64,000 nucleotides of DNA from Actinomycetes bacterium (GCA_021809495.1 JAKAZI010000001.1:1-64000), one strand, 5' to 3'. Numbered from the stretch's first letter, positions 19,501 to 35,109 are shown. Translations and numbers: made by a program. The notes: a model not told the origin generated them from the letters alone.

Positions 19501-20227
19501 ACCGGCCCTATCGCAAGACCCGCCCGCGCACCGAGCCGGCCGTCTACGTGGCGACCCCGTCCTTTGACGGCGCCCACTGGGACGAGCGCGACCGCGCCAA
19601 GGACAAGCCGACGATCCAGGAGACCTTCGCGACGCTCAACGTCGACGGCGCGCACGGTCAGCGACTGCTCGCGGGGGACAACGACGGCAAGGTCACCCTC
19701 TTCAACGGTCGCACCGGCGAGGCCTACGACAACCCGATCTCGGTGGGCTACGCCTACATCTTGAAGCTCGCCCACATGGTCGACGACAAGATCCACGCCC
19801 GCTCGACCGGCCCGTACTCGATGATCACGGCCCAGCCCCTCGGTGGCAAGGCCCAGTTCGGTGGCCAGCGATTCGGTGAGATGGAGGTCTGGGCCCTCGA
19901 GGCCTACGGCGCCGCTTACGCGCTCCAGGAGCTGCTGACCGTCAAGAGCGACGACATGAAGGGCCGCGAGCGCGCCTACGAGTCGATCGTCAAGGGTCAG
20001 AACCTGCCCGAGCCGGGGATCCCCGAGTCGTTCAAGGTGTTGATCAAGGAAATGCAGTCGCTGTGTCTCAACGTCGAGGTGCGCGACAAGGTCGGCGCCC
20101 ACGTGGACCTGGCCGACACCGAGGAGGACTTCTTCTCGGTGACCCGCGAGCTCGGCATCGACATCAGTCGACCCGAACGCGGTAGTGACGAAGAAGACGC
20201 CCGCCGTGCCGCCGAAAGGAAGTTGTC

Positions 20228-20231
<4 letters not shown>
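16548..20231 (+). CDS. rpoB: DNA-directed RNA polymerase subunit beta
   Basis: Catalytic beta subunit of RNA polymerase. The product is 1227 residues, the short actinobacterial length without large insertions. The rifampicin pocket (about 427-452, SQLSQFMDQ onward) carries the sensitive-type residues D434, H444 and S449, equivalent to Mycobacterium tuberculosis 435, 445 and 450. The start codon appears to be TTG at 16548, 7 bp after GGAGGA (16535-16540). It overlaps rpoC by 4 bp (ATGA). Confidence 0.97.
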
Positions 20232-24253
<4,022 letters not shown>

Positions 24254-24258
24254 GCGGT

Positions 24259-24288
24259 TTGCCGTTGACCGCCGCTGTGTCGTAGAAT
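24259..24288 (+). promoter_or_regulatory. Candidate promoter of the str operon
   Basis: TTGCCG (24259-24264) and TAGAAT (24283-24288) separated by 18 bp, immediately after the rpoC stop. This would start transcription about 57 bp before rpsL. Confidence 0.45.
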
Positions 24289-24297
24289 TGACAGTCC

Positions 24298-24320
24298 GCG
24301 TGCTGACGTTGTCTGCACGC
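24298..24320 (+). promoter_or_regulatory. Leader hairpin upstream of rpsL
   Basis: GCGTGC (24298-24303) pairs with GCACGC (24315-24320) around an 11-base loop, close to the predicted transcript 5' end. Its role is unknown. Confidence 0.3.
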
Positions 24321-24351
24321 CCCGAAGAAGTACATCGAGAAGAGGTTTCGC

Positions 24352-24723
24352 GTGCCCACCATCGCGCAACTGGTCCGCAAGGGCCGGCAGGACAAAGTAT
24401 CCAAGACCAAGACGCCAGCGCTGAAGGGCGCGCCCCAGCGTCGCGGCGTGTGCACCCGCGTGCACACGGTCACGCCCAAGAAGCCGAACTCGGCGTTGCG
24501 CAAGGTGGCCCGCGTGCGGCTCACCTCGGGGGTCGAGGTCACGGCCTACATCCCCGGCGTCGGCCACAACCTCCAGGAGCACTCGATCGTCCTGGTTCGC
24601 GGCGGCCGTGTGAAGGACCTCCCGGGTGTTCGCTACAAGATCATCCGCGGCGCCCTTGACACCTCTGGCGTGCGCGACCGCAAGCAGGCCCGTAGCCGCT
24701 ACGGCGCCAAGAAGGAGAGCTAA
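24352..24723 (+). CDS. rpsL: 30S ribosomal protein S12
   Basis: Decoding-centre protein. The 123-residue product has [10 protein letters not shown] at 40-49 (the streptomycin-determining lysine is wild type) and the second lysine region in [10 protein letters not shown], also wild type. It starts at GTG (24352) and its TAA stop overlaps the rpsG ATG by one base. Confidence 0.97.
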   Translation: MPTIAQLVRKGRQDKVSKTKTPALKGAPQRRGVCTRVHTVTPKKPNSALRKVARVRLTSGVEVTAYIPGVGHNLQEHSIVLVRGGRVKDLPGVRYKIIRGALDTSGVRDRKQARSRYGAKKES

Positions 24724-25193
24724 TGCCTCGCAAAGGACCCGCCGAGCGCCGTGAACTGGTGCCCGACCCGATCTACAAGTCGGTCCTGGTGACCCAGGTG
24801 ACCAACAAGATCCTGGAGCGCGGCAAGCGCACCATCGCCGAGCGCATCGTCTACAGCGCCCTCGAGACCGTCGAGCAGAAGGCCGGCGGCGACCCCGTCG
24901 CGACCCTGAAGCGCGCCCTGGAGAACGTCCGTCCCGAGCTCGAGGTACGCAGCCGGCGCGTCGGCGGCACGACCTACCAGGTCCCCGTCGAGGTCCGCCC
25001 CCGTCGCGCGACCACCCTCGCCATCCGCTGGCTGACCGACTTCGCGAAGAAGCGTCGCGAGAAGACGATGGCCGAGCGCCTGGCCAATGAGATCATCGAC
25101 GCCGCCAACGGCGTCGGCGCGGCCGTCAAGCGCCGCGAGGACATGGCCAAGATGGCCGAGTCCAACAAGGCCTTCGCGCACTACCGCTGGTAA
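24723..25193 (+). CDS. rpsG: 30S ribosomal protein S7
   Basis: Primary binder of the 3' major domain of 16S rRNA and, in E. coli, the autoregulator of the str operon. The 156-residue length is standard, with the [10 protein letters not shown] start and the FAHYRW end. It overlaps rpsL by one base. Confidence 0.97.
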   Translation: MPRKGPAERRELVPDPIYKSVLVTQVTNKILERGKRTIAERIVYSALETVEQKAGGDPVATLKRALENVRPELEVRSRRVGGTTYQVPVEVRPRRATTLAIRWLTDFAKKRREKTMAERLANEIIDAANGVGAAVKRREDMAKMAESNKAFAHYRW

Positions 25194-25215
25194 CGAGAGA
25201 GAAAACCCGATCACT

Positions 25216-27306
25216 ATGACCGCACGTGAAATCCCCCTGGACAAGGTCCGCAACATCGGCATCATGGCGCACATCGACGCCGGCAAGACCACGACGACCG
25301 AACGGATCCTGTTCTACACGGGCAAGAACTACAAGATCGGCGAGGTCCACGAGGGCGCGGCGACCATGGACTGGATGGTCCAGGAGCAAGAGCGTGGTAT
25401 CACCATCACCTCGGCCGCGACCACCTGCCACTGGAACGGTCACCGGATCAACATCATCGACACCCCCGGCCACGTCGACTTCACCGTCGAGGTGGAGCGC
25501 TCGCTGCGCGTGCTCGACGGCGCCGTGGCGGTCTTTGACGCCGTGGCGGGCGTGGAGCCCCAGACCGAGACGGTCTGGCGCCAGGCCAACAAGTACCACG
25601 TGCCGCGCATCTGCTTCGTGAACAAGATGGACCGCGTCGGGGCCGACTTCTTCCGCTGCGTCGACATGATCGCCGACCGCCTCGACTGCGTGCCCGCGGT
25701 GATCCAGCTGCCGATCGGCGCCGAGTCGAACTACGAGGGCCTCATCGACCTCACGACCATGAAGGCCCTGGTCTGGCACGACGACGACCGCGGCGAGAAC
25801 TACGACGAGGTCGAGATCCCCGAGGCGCTGCGCGCCCAGGCCGAGCAGTACCACACGGCCCTGCTCGACGTGCTGACGACCTTTGACGACGAGCTCATGG
25901 AGAAGGTCCTCGGCGAGGAGACGATCACCCCCGCCGACATCCACCGGGCGCTTCGCGTGGGCACCCTCGAGAACCACTGCGTGCCGATCCTGAACGGGAC
26001 CGCCTTCAAGAACAAGGGCGTCCAGCCCATGCTCGACGCGGTCGTCGACTACCTGCCCTCGCCGGTGGACCTGCCCCCCACCCAGGGGACCAAGCCCGGC
26101 AAGGACGAGGTCGTCGAGCGCAAGCCGAGCGACGACGAGCCCTTCTCGGCGCTCGCCTTCAAGATCATGACCGACCCCTACGTCGGCAAGCTCACCTACC
26201 TGCGCGTCTACTCGGGCTCGCTCGAGAAGGGCGAGACGGTCGTCAACACCACCAAGGGCATGAAGAAGGAGCGCCTCGGGCGCCTGCTCTTGATGCACGC
26301 GAACAACCGCGAGGACCTCGACACGATCCGCACGGGTGACATCGTCGCCGCGGTGGGACTCAAGCAGGTCACGACCGGTGACACCCTGTCGGACACCTCG
26401 AGCCCCGTCCAGCTCGAGACGCTGACCTTCCCCGAGCCGGTCATCCACGTCGCCGTCGAGCCCAAGACCAAGGCCGACCAGGAGAAGCTCGGCAAGGCGC
26501 TCTACGCGCTCTCCGAGGAGGACCCGACGTTCCGCGTGCGCACCGACGAAGAGACCGGTCAGACGGTCATCTCGGGCATGGGCGAGCTGCACCTCGAGGT
26601 GCTGGTGGACCGCATGCTTCGCGAGTTCTCGGTCGACGCCAACGTCGGTAAGCCCCAGGTGGCCTACCGCGAGACGATCCGCAAGAAGGTCGAGAAGGTC
26701 GAAGAGAAGTACGTCCGCCAGACCGGTGGTAAGGGTCAGTACGGCCACGTCGTGATCACCCTCGAGCCCACCGGGCCCGGCGGCGGCTACGAGTTCGTCG
26801 ACGAGATCACCGGCGGGGTCATCCCCAAGGAGTACATCCAGCCGGTCAACCAGGGCATCACCGAGGCGCTGACCTCGGGCGTGCTCGCCGGTTACCAGGT
26901 CGTGGACGTGCGCGTGCGGCTCACCTTCGGTAGCTACCACGACGTCGACTCCTCGGAGATGGCCTTCAAGATCGCCGGTTCGATCGCGGTCAAGAAGGCG
27001 GCCCGCCTGGCCAATCCCGTCCTGCTCGAGCCCGTGATGGCCGTCGAGGTCGTCACGCCCGAGGACTACATGGGTGACGTCATCGGTGACCTTTCGAGCC
27101 GGCGTGGCCGGATCGAGGGCATGGAGCAGAGGGGCAACAGTCAGGCAATTCGCGCCTTGGTGCCACTGGCCGACATGTTCGGCTACGCTACTGACCTGCG
27201 TTCGCGCACCCAGGGGCGCGCGACGTACACCATGCAGTTCCACTCGTACGCGGAAGTCCCAGACGCGATCGCCAAGGAGATCGTCGCGAAGGCCACTGGC
27301 GCGTAG
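25216..27306 (+). CDS. fusA: Elongation factor G
   Basis: GTPase that drives ribosome translocation. The 696-residue product has the P-loop AHIDAGKT at 18-25, the DTPGHVD switch motif and NKMD, followed by domains II-V ending normally. The ATG at 25216 is preceded by a GAGAGAGAAA purine stretch; a longer in-frame version would overlap rpsG and is rejected. A 111 bp gap leads to tuf. Confidence 0.97.
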   Translation: MTAREIPLDKVRNIGIMAHIDAGKTTTTERILFYTGKNYKIGEVHEGAATMDWMVQEQERGITITSAATTCHWNGHRINIIDTPGHVDFTVEVERSLRVLDGAVAVFDAVAGVEPQTETVWRQANKYHVPRICFVNKMDRVGADFFRCVDMIADRLDCVPAVIQLPIGAESNYEGLIDLTTMKALVWHDDDRGENYDEVEIPEALRAQAEQYHTALLDVLTTFDDELMEKVLGEETITPADIHRALRVGTLENHCVPILNGTAFKNKGVQPMLDAVVDYLPSPVDLPPTQGTKPGKDEVVERKPSDDEPFSALAFKIMTDPYVGKLTYLRVYSGSLEKGETVVNTTKGMKKERLGRLLLMHANNREDLDTIRTGDIVAAVGLKQVTTGDTLSDTSSPVQLETLTFPEPVIHVAVEPKTKADQEKLGKALYALSEEDPTFRVRTDEETGQTVISGMGELHLEVLVDRMLREFSVDANVGKPQVAYRETIRKKVEKVEEKYVRQTGGKGQYGHVVITLEPTGPGGGYEFVDEITGGVIPKEYIQPVNQGITEALTSGVLAGYQVVDVRVRLTFGSYHDVDSSEMAFKIAGSIAVKKAARLANPVLLEPVMAVEVVTPEDYMGDVIGDLSSRRGRIEGMEQRGNSQAIRALVPLADMFGYATDLRSRTQGRATYTMQFHSYAEVPDAIAKEIVAKATGA

Positions 27307-27417
27307 GAGGCTGGGCAACCAGTGCATTTGAGGTCCAAACCGTCGTCGGGGCGGGCCGCAAGAAACCAGACGTGCCCACCGCGGGCCCGTCACGAGAGAG
27401 AAAGTTAGTCCCCGACA

Positions 27418-28605
<1,188 letters not shown>

Positions 28606-28607
28606 TC

Positions 28608-28931
28608 GTGGCCGACAACCGTCAAATGATCCGGATCCGGCTGAAGGCCTTCGACCACGGAGTCCTCGACCAGTCAACGGCGAAGATCGTCCAGACGGTC
28701 GAACGGACCAACGCCCGCGTCCAGGGACCGGTGCCGCTGCCGACCGAGACCCACCGCTACACGGTGGTTCGCGGTCCCCACAAGCACAAGGACAGTCGCG
28801 AGCACTTCGAGATGCGCGTGCACAAGCGCCTGCTCGACATCGTGGACCACACCGCCAAGACGGTCGACTCGCTCCAGCGTCTCGACCTGCCGGCCGGCGT
28901 GGACATCGAGATCAAGATTCGTCAGGGTTGA
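28608..28931 (+). CDS. rpsJ: 30S ribosomal protein S10
   Basis: S10 (also NusE, the NusG partner). The 107-residue product has the RIRLKAFDH start and [13 protein letters not shown]. It begins at GTG, 2 bp after the tuf stop, and is followed by a hairpin terminator. It is therefore co-transcribed with tuf and not with rplC. Confidence 0.96.
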   Translation: MADNRQMIRIRLKAFDHGVLDQSTAKIVQTVERTNARVQGPVPLPTETHRYTVVRGPHKHKDSREHFEMRVHKRLLDIVDHTAKTVDSLQRLDLPAGVDIEIKIRQG

Positions 28932-28937
28932 ACCGTC

Positions 28938-28967
28938 GACCCCGCCGGCCTTTGCGCCGGCGGGGTC
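28938..28967 (+). terminator. Hairpin terminator after rpsJ
   Basis: A perfect 12 bp stem (28938-28949 with 28956-28967) and a 6-base loop, 6 bp after the rpsJ stop. There is no T-run. It separates tuf-rpsJ from the rplC operon. Confidence 0.7.
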
Positions 28968-28981
28968 CGATGGTGTACGGT
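28952..28981 (+). promoter_or_regulatory. Possible promoter of the rplC operon
   Basis: TTGCGC (28952-28957) and TACGGT (28976-28981) with an 18 bp spacer; the -35 would lie inside the rpsJ terminator. Weak. Confidence 0.25.
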
Positions 28982-29060
28982 AGGTAGCCCGCCTTACGGG
29001 GTGGGAAAAGTGATGTGTTCAGTTGCCTCCGCGGAGGGACGCTGAACCGAACCAGTCGAG

Positions 29061-29093
29061 CGCTCCGTTCGGGTTTATCACCTGAACGGGGCG
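29061..29093 (+). promoter_or_regulatory. Leader hairpin upstream of rplC
   Basis: A 12 bp stem (29061-29072 with 29082-29093, two G-T pairs) and a 9-base loop, 46 bp before the rplC start. It is a candidate autoregulatory leader for this long ribosomal protein operon. Confidence 0.45.
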
Positions 29094-29139
29094 TCTGTGT
29101 GTCGGGATCCGACGCTCAGAACAGCAGAGAGAGGCAAAC

Positions 29140-29799
29140 GTGGCGACCAAAGCGATCGTCGGCGAGAAGGTGGGCATGACCCAGATCTGGGATGACCAGA
29201 ACCGGGCCGTTCCCGTCACGGTGGTACGGGTGAGCCCGGCCCGCGTCGTCCAGGTGAAGACCCCGGAGAAGGAGGGCTACAGCGCCGTCCAGGTGACCTG
29301 GGGCACGCGTCGGCTGAACACGCTGACCAAGCCCGAACTCGGACACTTCGAGAAGGCGGGCGTCGCGCCCGGCACCAAGCTCGTCGAGCTGCGCCTCGAC
29401 GACGTCGCCGGGTACGTCGTCGGCCAGGAGATCCTCGCGTCCACCTTCGAGAAGGGCGAGAAGATCGACGCGACGGCCGTCGCCAAGGGCAAGGGCTTCG
29501 CCGGTGGCATGAAGCGCCACAACTTCAAGGGCCAGGGCGGCGCGCACGGTAACCACAAGCACCACCGCGCGCCGGGCTCCATCGGCGCCTGTGCGACGCC
29601 GGGACGCGTGTTCAAGGGCACGCGCATGGCCGGGCGCATGGGTGGCTCCCAGGTGACCACGACCAACCTCGAGGTGGTCAGCGTCGACGTCGACCGTCAC
29701 CTCGTGCTCGTCAAGGGTGCCGTTCCGGGCCCGCGCGGCGGGGTCGTGGTGCTGCGCACCTCGGTGAAGAACCCGATGAAGGCCGGAGGTCTGCGATGA
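29140..29799 (+). CDS. rplC: 50S ribosomal protein L3
   Basis: Early assembly protein near the peptidyl transferase centre. The 219-residue product has GEKVGMTQIWD at the start and the GNHKHHRAPGSIGACATPGRV loop region. It starts at GTG behind GAGAGAGG and is the first gene of the operon after the leader. It overlaps rplD by 4 bp. Confidence 0.97.
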   Translation: MATKAIVGEKVGMTQIWDDQNRAVPVTVVRVSPARVVQVKTPEKEGYSAVQVTWGTRRLNTLTKPELGHFEKAGVAPGTKLVELRLDDVAGYVVGQEILASTFEKGEKIDATAVAKGKGFAGGMKRHNFKGQGGAHGNHKHHRAPGSIGACATPGRVFKGTRMAGRMGGSQVTTTNLEVVSVDVDRHLVLVKGAVPGPRGGVVVLRTSVKNPMKAGGLR

Positions 29800-30476
29800 G
29801 CGACGTCTTTACCCTGCGCGGTCCCGTGAAGAAGGACCGTCCCGCACCCGTCTCGCGCAGCGTCGAGCGCCGCAGCCTCGACGGCGCGACGCTCGGCACC
29901 GTCGAGCTCGAGCCCACGATCTTTGGCATCGAGCCCAACATGGCCGTGCTGCACCAGGTCGTCACGGCCCAGCTGGCCGCGAAGCGCTCGGGCACCCAGT
30001 CGACCAAGACCCGCAAAGAGGTCTCGGGTGGTGGCAAGAAGCCGTTCCGCCAGAAGGGCACCGGCGGGGCCCGCCAGGGCACCATCCGCGCGCCGCACTA
30101 CCCCGGCGGTGGTATCGCGCTCGGGCCCAAGCCGCGCAAGTACGACCAGAAGACGCCCAAGAAGATGATCCGCCTGGCCCTCTACTCGGCGCTGTCGGAT
30201 CGCGCGGCCGAGTCGCGCGTGGCGCTGGTGGACTCCTTTGACACCTGGACCGAGCCCAAGACCAAGACCGCGCTCGGGGCGCTCAGCGCACTGGGCCTCG
30301 AGGGCAAGATCCTCGTCGTGATCAACCGCGGCGACGCCGTCGCCTACTACTCGTTCAACAACCTCGACCACGTCAAGACCATCGACGAGGGCGAGATCAA
30401 CGCTTACGACGTGCTCGAGGCGGACTGGGTGCTCTTCACCGACGCCACGCTGCCGCGCGCCAAGGAGGACAACTGA
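29796..30476 (+). CDS. rplD: 50S ribosomal protein L4
   Basis: Lines the exit tunnel and, in E. coli, regulates the S10 operon. The 226-residue product shows the tunnel loop GGGKKPFRQKGTGGARQG and RSPHYPGG-type HYPGGGIALGPKP. Both ends overlap neighbours (ATGA with rplC; TGATG with rplW), so translation is coupled. Confidence 0.97.
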   Translation: MSDVFTLRGPVKKDRPAPVSRSVERRSLDGATLGTVELEPTIFGIEPNMAVLHQVVTAQLAAKRSGTQSTKTRKEVSGGGKKPFRQKGTGGARQGTIRAPHYPGGGIALGPKPRKYDQKTPKKMIRLALYSALSDRAAESRVALVDSFDTWTEPKTKTALGALSALGLEGKILVVINRGDAVAYYSFNNLDHVKTIDEGEINAYDVLEADWVLFTDATLPRAKEDN

Positions 30477-30766
30477 TGCGCGACGCCATGAGCATCCTGA
30501 TTCGCCCGGTGGTCTCTGAGAAGACCTACGCCCTGATGGACCGGGGCACCTACGTCTTCGTCGTCGACCCCCGCGCCACCAAGATCGACGTGCGCAACGC
30601 CGTCGAGCAGGCCTTCAGCGTGAAGGTCGTCAACGTCAACACCCTGAACCGCAAGGGCAAGTCGACTCGCAACCTGCGCACCGGCGTGCGCGGCTCGCGT
30701 CCCGGCTCCAAGCGCGCCATCGTCACCCTGCGCCAGGGCGACACGATCAACCTCTTCGAGAGTTAA
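30476..30766 (+). CDS. rplW: 50S ribosomal protein L23
   Basis: Tunnel-exit protein that docks trigger factor and SRP. The 96-residue product has [12 protein letters not shown] and the [10 protein letters not shown]-type loop ([14 protein letters not shown]). It overlaps rplD by one base. Confidence 0.96.
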   Translation: MRDAMSILIRPVVSEKTYALMDRGTYVFVVDPRATKIDVRNAVEQAFSVKVVNVNTLNRKGKSTRNLRTGVRGSRPGSKRAIVTLRQGDTINLFES

Positions 30767-30774
30767 GGAACGCC

Positions 30775-31608
30775 ATGGCACTGCGTCACCGCAAACCCAC
30801 GAGCCCGGGCCGCCGGTTCCAGACGGTCTCGGACTTCGCCGAGATCACCAAGGACCACCCCGAGAAGTCGCTGCTCGAGCCCAAGCCCCGCACGGGCGGA
30901 CGCAACAGCTACGGCCGCAAGACGTCGCGTCACCGCGGCGGCGGCCACAAGCAGCAGTACCGCGTCATCGACTTCAAGCGAAACAAGGACGGCGTGCCGG
31001 CCACGGTCGCGGCGATCGAGTACGACCCGAACCGTTCGTGTCGCATCGCCCTGCTGCACTACGCCGACGGTGAGAAGCGCTACATCCTCGCCGCCCACGG
31101 CCTGAAGGTCGGCGACGTCGTCTCCTCGGGTCCCAAGGCCGACATCCGTACGGGTAACGCCCTGCCGATGCGCTTCATCCCGACCGGTTCGACCGTGCAC
31201 AACGTCGAGCTGCGCCCCGGCGGCGGCGGCAAGATGGCCCGCAGCGCCGGCATGAGCGTCCAGCTCGTGGCCAAGGACGGCGGCTTCGCCACCCTGCGTC
31301 TGCCCTCGACCGAGATGCGCCGCGTCCCGATCGACTGCCGCGCGACGCTCGGCGAGATCGGCAACTCCGAGCACGAGCTCATCAAGGTGGGCAAGGCCGG
31401 TCGCAACCGCTGGAAGGGCATCCGCCCCCAGACTCGTGGTGTGGCCATGAACCCCGTCGACCACCCGCTCGGTGGTGGTGAGGGCAAGACCTCGGGTGGA
31501 CGCCACCCGGTCTCCCCGTGGGGTCAGCCAGAAGGTCGTACGCGTCTGCCGAAGTCCTCGGACGCGCTCATCATTCGTCGTCGTCGCGGACGCGGATCGC
31601 GGAGGTAG
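30775..31608 (+). CDS. rplB: 50S ribosomal protein L2
   Basis: Central large-subunit protein needed for peptidyl transferase assembly. The 277-residue product has the [20 protein letters not shown]-terminal rRNA-binding region and the conserved [17 protein letters not shown] segment containing the functional histidine. It is 8 bp after rplW behind AAGGA. Confidence 0.97.
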   Translation: MALRHRKPTSPGRRFQTVSDFAEITKDHPEKSLLEPKPRTGGRNSYGRKTSRHRGGGHKQQYRVIDFKRNKDGVPATVAAIEYDPNRSCRIALLHYADGEKRYILAAHGLKVGDVVSSGPKADIRTGNALPMRFIPTGSTVHNVELRPGGGGKMARSAGMSVQLVAKDGGFATLRLPSTEMRRVPIDCRATLGEIGNSEHELIKVGKAGRNRWKGIRPQTRGVAMNPVDHPLGGGEGKTSGGRHPVSPWGQPEGRTRLPKSSDALIIRRRRGRGSRR

Positions 31609-31611
31609 GAA

Positions 31612-31890
31612 ATGTCACGCAGCTTGAAGAAGGGTCCGTTCATCGACGCCCACCTGTTGAAGAAGGTGGATGCCATGAACGCGGCCAACGAGAAGAAGGT
31701 CATCAAGACCTGGAGCCGACGTTCGACCGTCATCCCCGACATGGTCGGGCACACCTTCGCCGTCCACGACGGCCGTCGCCACGTGCCGGTCTTCGTCAAC
31801 GAGTCGATGGTCGGCCACAAGCTCGGCGAATTCGCCCCGACGCGGACCTTCAAGTTCCACGCGGGCCAGGAAAAGACGGGTAGGCGATAA
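31612..31890 (+). CDS. rpsS: 30S ribosomal protein S19
   Basis: Small-subunit head protein contacting S13 and the A-site region. The 92-residue product begins [10 protein letters not shown] and contains [15 protein letters not shown]. It lies 3 bp after rplB and shares one base with rplV. Confidence 0.97.
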   Translation: MSRSLKKGPFIDAHLLKKVDAMNAANEKKVIKTWSRRSTVIPDMVGHTFAVHDGRRHVPVFVNESMVGHKLGEFAPTRTFKFHAGQEKTGRR

Positions 31891-32564
31891 TGACCGGTCC
31901 GAAGACCAACGAACGCCCCGGGACCCGCGCGGTACTGCGCGGGTACCACATGTCGGCGAGCAAGGCCCGCGTGGTGCTCAACCTCATCCGCGGCGAGGAC
32001 GTGAACACGGCGCGCGAGATCCTCGCGCTCACCAGCCGTGAAGCAGCCGACGTCGTCGGCAAGGTGCTCGCCTCGGCCGTCGCCAACGCCGTGAACAACG
32101 ACGGACAGTCGGCCGACGAGCTCTACGTCTCGGCGGCCTTCGCCGACGAGGGCGTGACGATGAAGCGGTTCTCGCCCCGTGCGCGCGGTCGCGCCGGCAA
32201 GATCCTCAAGCGGGCCTGTCACATCACGGTGATCGTGTCACGCCTCGAAGAAGACCGACTCGAGGTGCTGCGCGCCGCGCGCAACGCCCAGGCGACCGCG
32301 TCGCGCAGCCGCCGGGTGGCGTCCTCGCGCAAGCGCGCCGACCAGCAGGCGAGCCTCAACAAGCGCGAGGCGGCCCAAGAGGCCGAAGCGCTCGAGGCCG
32401 AGGCGACCGAGGTCGAGACCGATGTCACGACCGACGTCGTGACCGACGTCACGACGACCGACGTCGTCGAGACGACCACCGAGACGAGCGACGAGGCGAC
32501 CGACGAGACGGACGCGAGCGACGAGGCGACCGATGTCGTCGAGACCGAAGAGACGGAGAAGTAA
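31890..32564 (+). CDS. rplV: 50S ribosomal protein L22 with long C-terminal tail
   Basis: L22 lines the exit tunnel. Residues 1 to about 119 are the normal L22 core ([28 protein letters not shown]). The product is 224 residues, so about 105 extra residues follow: a basic stretch (about 120-160) and an acidic, low-complexity Thr/Val/Asp/Glu stretch (about 161-224) with repeated TTDV, DVVET and DEATD units. Its stop directly abuts the rpsC start. The tail should protrude at the ribosome surface near the tunnel exit; its role is unknown. Confidence 0.95.
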   Translation: MTGPKTNERPGTRAVLRGYHMSASKARVVLNLIRGEDVNTAREILALTSREAADVVGKVLASAVANAVNNDGQSADELYVSAAFADEGVTMKRFSPRARGRAGKILKRACHITVIVSRLEEDRLEVLRAARNAQATASRSRRVASSRKRADQQASLNKREAAQEAEALEAEATEVETDVTTDVVTDVTTTDVVETTTETSDEATDETDASDEATDVVETEETEK

Positions 32565-33488
32565 ATGGGTCAGAAGGTAAATCCCTACGGGTTCCGTCTC
32601 GGCATCACGACGGACTGGAAGTCGCGTTGGTTCAAGGAGAAGGGGTACAAGGACCTCGTCGTCGAGGACTGGAAGATCCGCGACTACCTGACCCGCCAGC
32701 TCGAGAGCGCCGCCGTGAGCCGCATCGAGATCGAGCGCAACTCCGACCGCATCCGCGTCGACATCCACACGGCCCGTCCGGGTATCGTGATCGGCCGTCG
32801 CGGTGGCGAGGCCGACCGCCTGAAGAAGGACCTCGAGAAGATCACGGGTCAGAAGAACAAGATCTCCCTGAACATCCAGGAGATCAAGCAGCCCGAACTC
32901 GACGCGGCGTTGATCGCCCAGGGGATCTGCGACCAGCTGATCCGTCGCGTGGCCTTCCGCCGCGCGATGAAGCGGGGCATCCAGACCGTCCAGAAGGCCG
33001 GCGCCTTGGGCGTGAAGATCCAGGCGTCGGGTCGTCTCGGCGGCGCGGAGATGTCGCGGCGCGAGTCCTACCGTGAGGGCCGGGTCCCGCTGCACACGCT
33101 GCGCGCGGACATCGACTACGGCTTTCGCGAGGCGCGCACCTCGACGGGGCGCATCGGTGTGAAGGTCTGGATCTACAAGGGCGACATCCTGCCCTACCAG
33201 TTGACCAACGACGAGAAGATCGTTCGCGAGGCCGCGATGGCGGCCGGCGACGCGGTCCCGGTCGGCTCGGGTGCCGCGCCCAAGGGCGTCGTGCGCGCCG
33301 GCGGCGGACGTCGCCGGGCGGTCGAGGCCGAGGCCCCGGTGGCCCCGGTCGTCGTCGAGGAGCGCCCGGCCGACCTGCTGGTCGCCCCCGAGGACGTCGA
33401 ACGGCAGTTGAGTGTCGAAGAGGAGATCGAGCGTCGCACGGCGCAGGATCACACCGACACGCCGCACTTTCGAAAGGACGTGGAGTAA
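32565..33488 (+). CDS. rpsC: 30S ribosomal protein S3 with C-terminal extension
   Basis: S3 sits at the mRNA entry channel and has helicase activity. The 307-residue product has the KH motif IGRRGG (76-81) and the C-terminal domain with [12 protein letters not shown] (156-167) and [13 protein letters not shown]. Ordinary bacterial S3 has 210-275 residues; here about 85 residues after position 220 are Ala/Val/Glu/Arg-rich. It follows rplV without a gap, so the tails of L22 and S3 are encoded in neighbouring genes. Confidence 0.96.
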   Translation: MGQKVNPYGFRLGITTDWKSRWFKEKGYKDLVVEDWKIRDYLTRQLESAAVSRIEIERNSDRIRVDIHTARPGIVIGRRGGEADRLKKDLEKITGQKNKISLNIQEIKQPELDAALIAQGICDQLIRRVAFRRAMKRGIQTVQKAGALGVKIQASGRLGGAEMSRRESYREGRVPLHTLRADIDYGFREARTSTGRIGVKVWIYKGDILPYQLTNDEKIVREAAMAAGDAVPVGSGAAPKGVVRAGGGRRRAVEAEAPVAPVVVEERPADLLVAPEDVERQLSVEEEIERRTAQDHTDTPHFRKDVE

Positions 33489-33490
33489 TC

Positions 33491-33928
33491 ATGTTGATGC
33501 CCCGCAAGGTGAAGCACCGCAAGCAGCAGCGCGGCCGCATGACCGGAATGGCCAAGGGCGGCACGGAGCTGATCTTCGGTGACTTCGGGATCCAGGCATT
33601 GGAGGCCGGGTGGATCACGGCGCGCCAGATTGAGGCCGCCCGTATCGCGATGACCCGCCACGTGCGCCGTGGTGGCAAGGTCTGGATCCGGGTCTTCCCG
33701 GACAAGCCCGTCACCCAGAAGCCGGCCGAGACCCGCATGGGTTCGGGCAAGGGCAACCCGGAGTTCTGGGTCGCCGTCGTCAAGCCCGGCCGCGTGATGT
33801 TCGAACTGGGTGGGGTCGACGAGGCCCTCGCGCGCGCCGCCATGGAGCGCGCCATCCAGAAGCTGCCGATCAAGGCGAAGTTCGTCGTGCGTCCCGGGAC
33901 CCACGGCACCCCGGAGGTGACGATCTGA
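33491..33928 (+). CDS. rplP: 50S ribosomal protein L16
   Basis: Organises the A-site finger and tRNA binding on the large subunit. The 145-residue product begins [15 protein letters not shown] and contains [17 protein letters not shown]. The first ATG (33491) is used; a second Met at residue 3 is possible. It shares one base with rpmC. Confidence 0.96.
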   Translation: MLMPRKVKHRKQQRGRMTGMAKGGTELIFGDFGIQALEAGWITARQIEAARIAMTRHVRRGGKVWIRVFPDKPVTQKPAETRMGSGKGNPEFWVAVVKPGRVMFELGGVDEALARAAMERAIQKLPIKAKFVVRPGTHGTPEVTI

Positions 33929-34161
33929 TGGCTAAGACCAGTGAGCGTCGGGCCGAGCTGCGTCAGCTCGGCGACAACGAACTCGTTGAGCGTCTCGGTG
34001 AGACGCGGCGCGAGTTGTTCAACCTCCGGTTCCAGCTGGCCACCGGCCAGTTGGACGACTCCGCGCGGTTGCGCGAGGTCCGCAAGGACATCGCCCGGCT
34101 CGCCACCCTCGTTCGCGAGCGTGAGATCGCGGCCGCCGAGGCCCAGGAAGCAGGTGAGTGA
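33928..34161 (+). CDS. rpmC: 50S ribosomal protein L29
   Basis: Tunnel-exit protein. The 77-residue product contains the family pattern [14 protein letters not shown] followed by [15 protein letters not shown]. It overlaps rplP by one base and rpsQ by one to four bases. Confidence 0.94.
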   Translation: MAKTSERRAELRQLGDNELVERLGETRRELFNLRFQLATGQLDDSARLREVRKDIARLATLVREREIAAAEAQEAGE

Positions 34162-34439
34162 TGACTGACGAGACCAACCCCGTGAAGCGCGAGAACCCGC
34201 GCAAGGTGCGCGAGGGCATCGTCGTGTCGGACAAGATGAACGCGACGCTGGTCGTCGCCGTGAACGAGCGGGTGAGCCACCCGCGCTACGGCAAGACGGT
34301 CCAGCGCACGAAGAAGCTGTACGTGCACGACGCGGCCAATGACGCCAAGGTGGGCGACCGGGTTCGGGTCCAAGAGACCCGTCCGCTGTCCAAGCTGAAG
34401 CGCTGGCGCCTGACCGAGATCGTGGAGCGTGCGCGATGA
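34161..34439 (+). CDS. rpsQ: 30S ribosomal protein S17
   Basis: Primary 16S rRNA-binding OB-fold protein. The 92-residue product contains [14 protein letters not shown] and [18 protein letters not shown]. The ATG at 34161 is chosen; a GTG at 34158 directly before it, overlapping the rpmC stop, is an equally possible start and would add one Met. It overlaps rplN by 4 bp. Confidence 0.95.
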   Translation: MTDETNPVKRENPRKVREGIVVSDKMNATLVVAVNERVSHPRYGKTVQRTKKLYVHDAANDAKVGDRVRVQETRPLSKLKRWRLTEIVERAR

Positions 34440-34804
34440 TCCAGCAGGAATCCCGACTCAAGGTCGCCGACAACTCGGGCGCCAAGGAAGTGCTGTGCAT
34501 TCGCGTGCTCGGCGGATCGCGGCGTCGCTACGCCTCGATCGGTGACGTCTTCATCGCCACGGTGAAGGACGCCATCCCGGGCGCCGCGGTGAAGAAGGGT
34601 GACGTGGTGCGCTGCGTCGTCGTGCGTACCGCCAAGGAGAAGCGTCGTCCCGACGGCTCCTACATCAAGTTCGACGAGAACGCGGCCGTGCTGATCAACG
34701 ATCAGCTCCAGCCGCGCGGCACCCGAATCTTCGGGCCCGTCGGGCGCGAACTGCGCGACAAGAAGTTCATGCGAATCATTTCGCTGGCGCCGGAGGTGTT
34801 GTAA
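34436..34804 (+). CDS. rplN: 50S ribosomal protein L14
   Basis: Forms intersubunit bridge contacts with 16S rRNA. The 122-residue length is standard, with [18 protein letters not shown] and [15 protein letters not shown]. It overlaps rpsQ (ATGA) and shares one base with rplX. Confidence 0.97.
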   Translation: MIQQESRLKVADNSGAKEVLCIRVLGGSRRRYASIGDVFIATVKDAIPGAAVKKGDVVRCVVVRTAKEKRRPDGSYIKFDENAAVLINDQLQPRGTRIFGPVGRELRDKKFMRIISLAPEVL

Positions 34805-35109
34805 TGAAGATTCGTAAGGGTGACGACGTGCTCGTGCTCGCCGGCAAGTTCCGCGGTGAGCGGGCCATCGTCGAAGAGGCCAAGCCCCAGAGTGACAAGG
34901 TCGTGCTCGACGGGCTGAACATCGCCAAGCGGCACACCAAGCAGACCGGCGCCATGATGCAGGCCGGGATCATCGACAAGGTCATGCCGATGCACGTGTC
35001 CAACGTCGCGCTGTGGTGCGACGGTCACAAGGGGCCGGCCAAGGTCGGCTACTCCGAAGTGGACGGCACCAAGGTGCGCGTCTGTCGCAAGTGTGGGGAG
35101 GCGCTGTGA
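34804..35109 (+). CDS. rplX: 50S ribosomal protein L24
   Basis: Assembly initiator with a KOW fold. The 101-residue product starts [18 protein letters not shown] and ends with a short CRKCGEAL segment. Its TGA stop overlaps the rplE GTG start by 4 bp. Confidence 0.96.
   Translation: MKIRKGDDVLVLAGKFRGERAIVEEAKPQSDKVVLDGLNIAKRHTKQTGAMMQAGIIDKVMPMHVSNVALWCDGHKGPAKVGYSEVDGTKVRVCRKCGEAL

Noticed and set aside
27307-27417. A terminator between fusA and tuf.
   Set aside because: The best pairing is an 8 bp imperfect stem with a loop of over 20 bases. It is too weak to claim, and tuf has no clear promoter of its own here.
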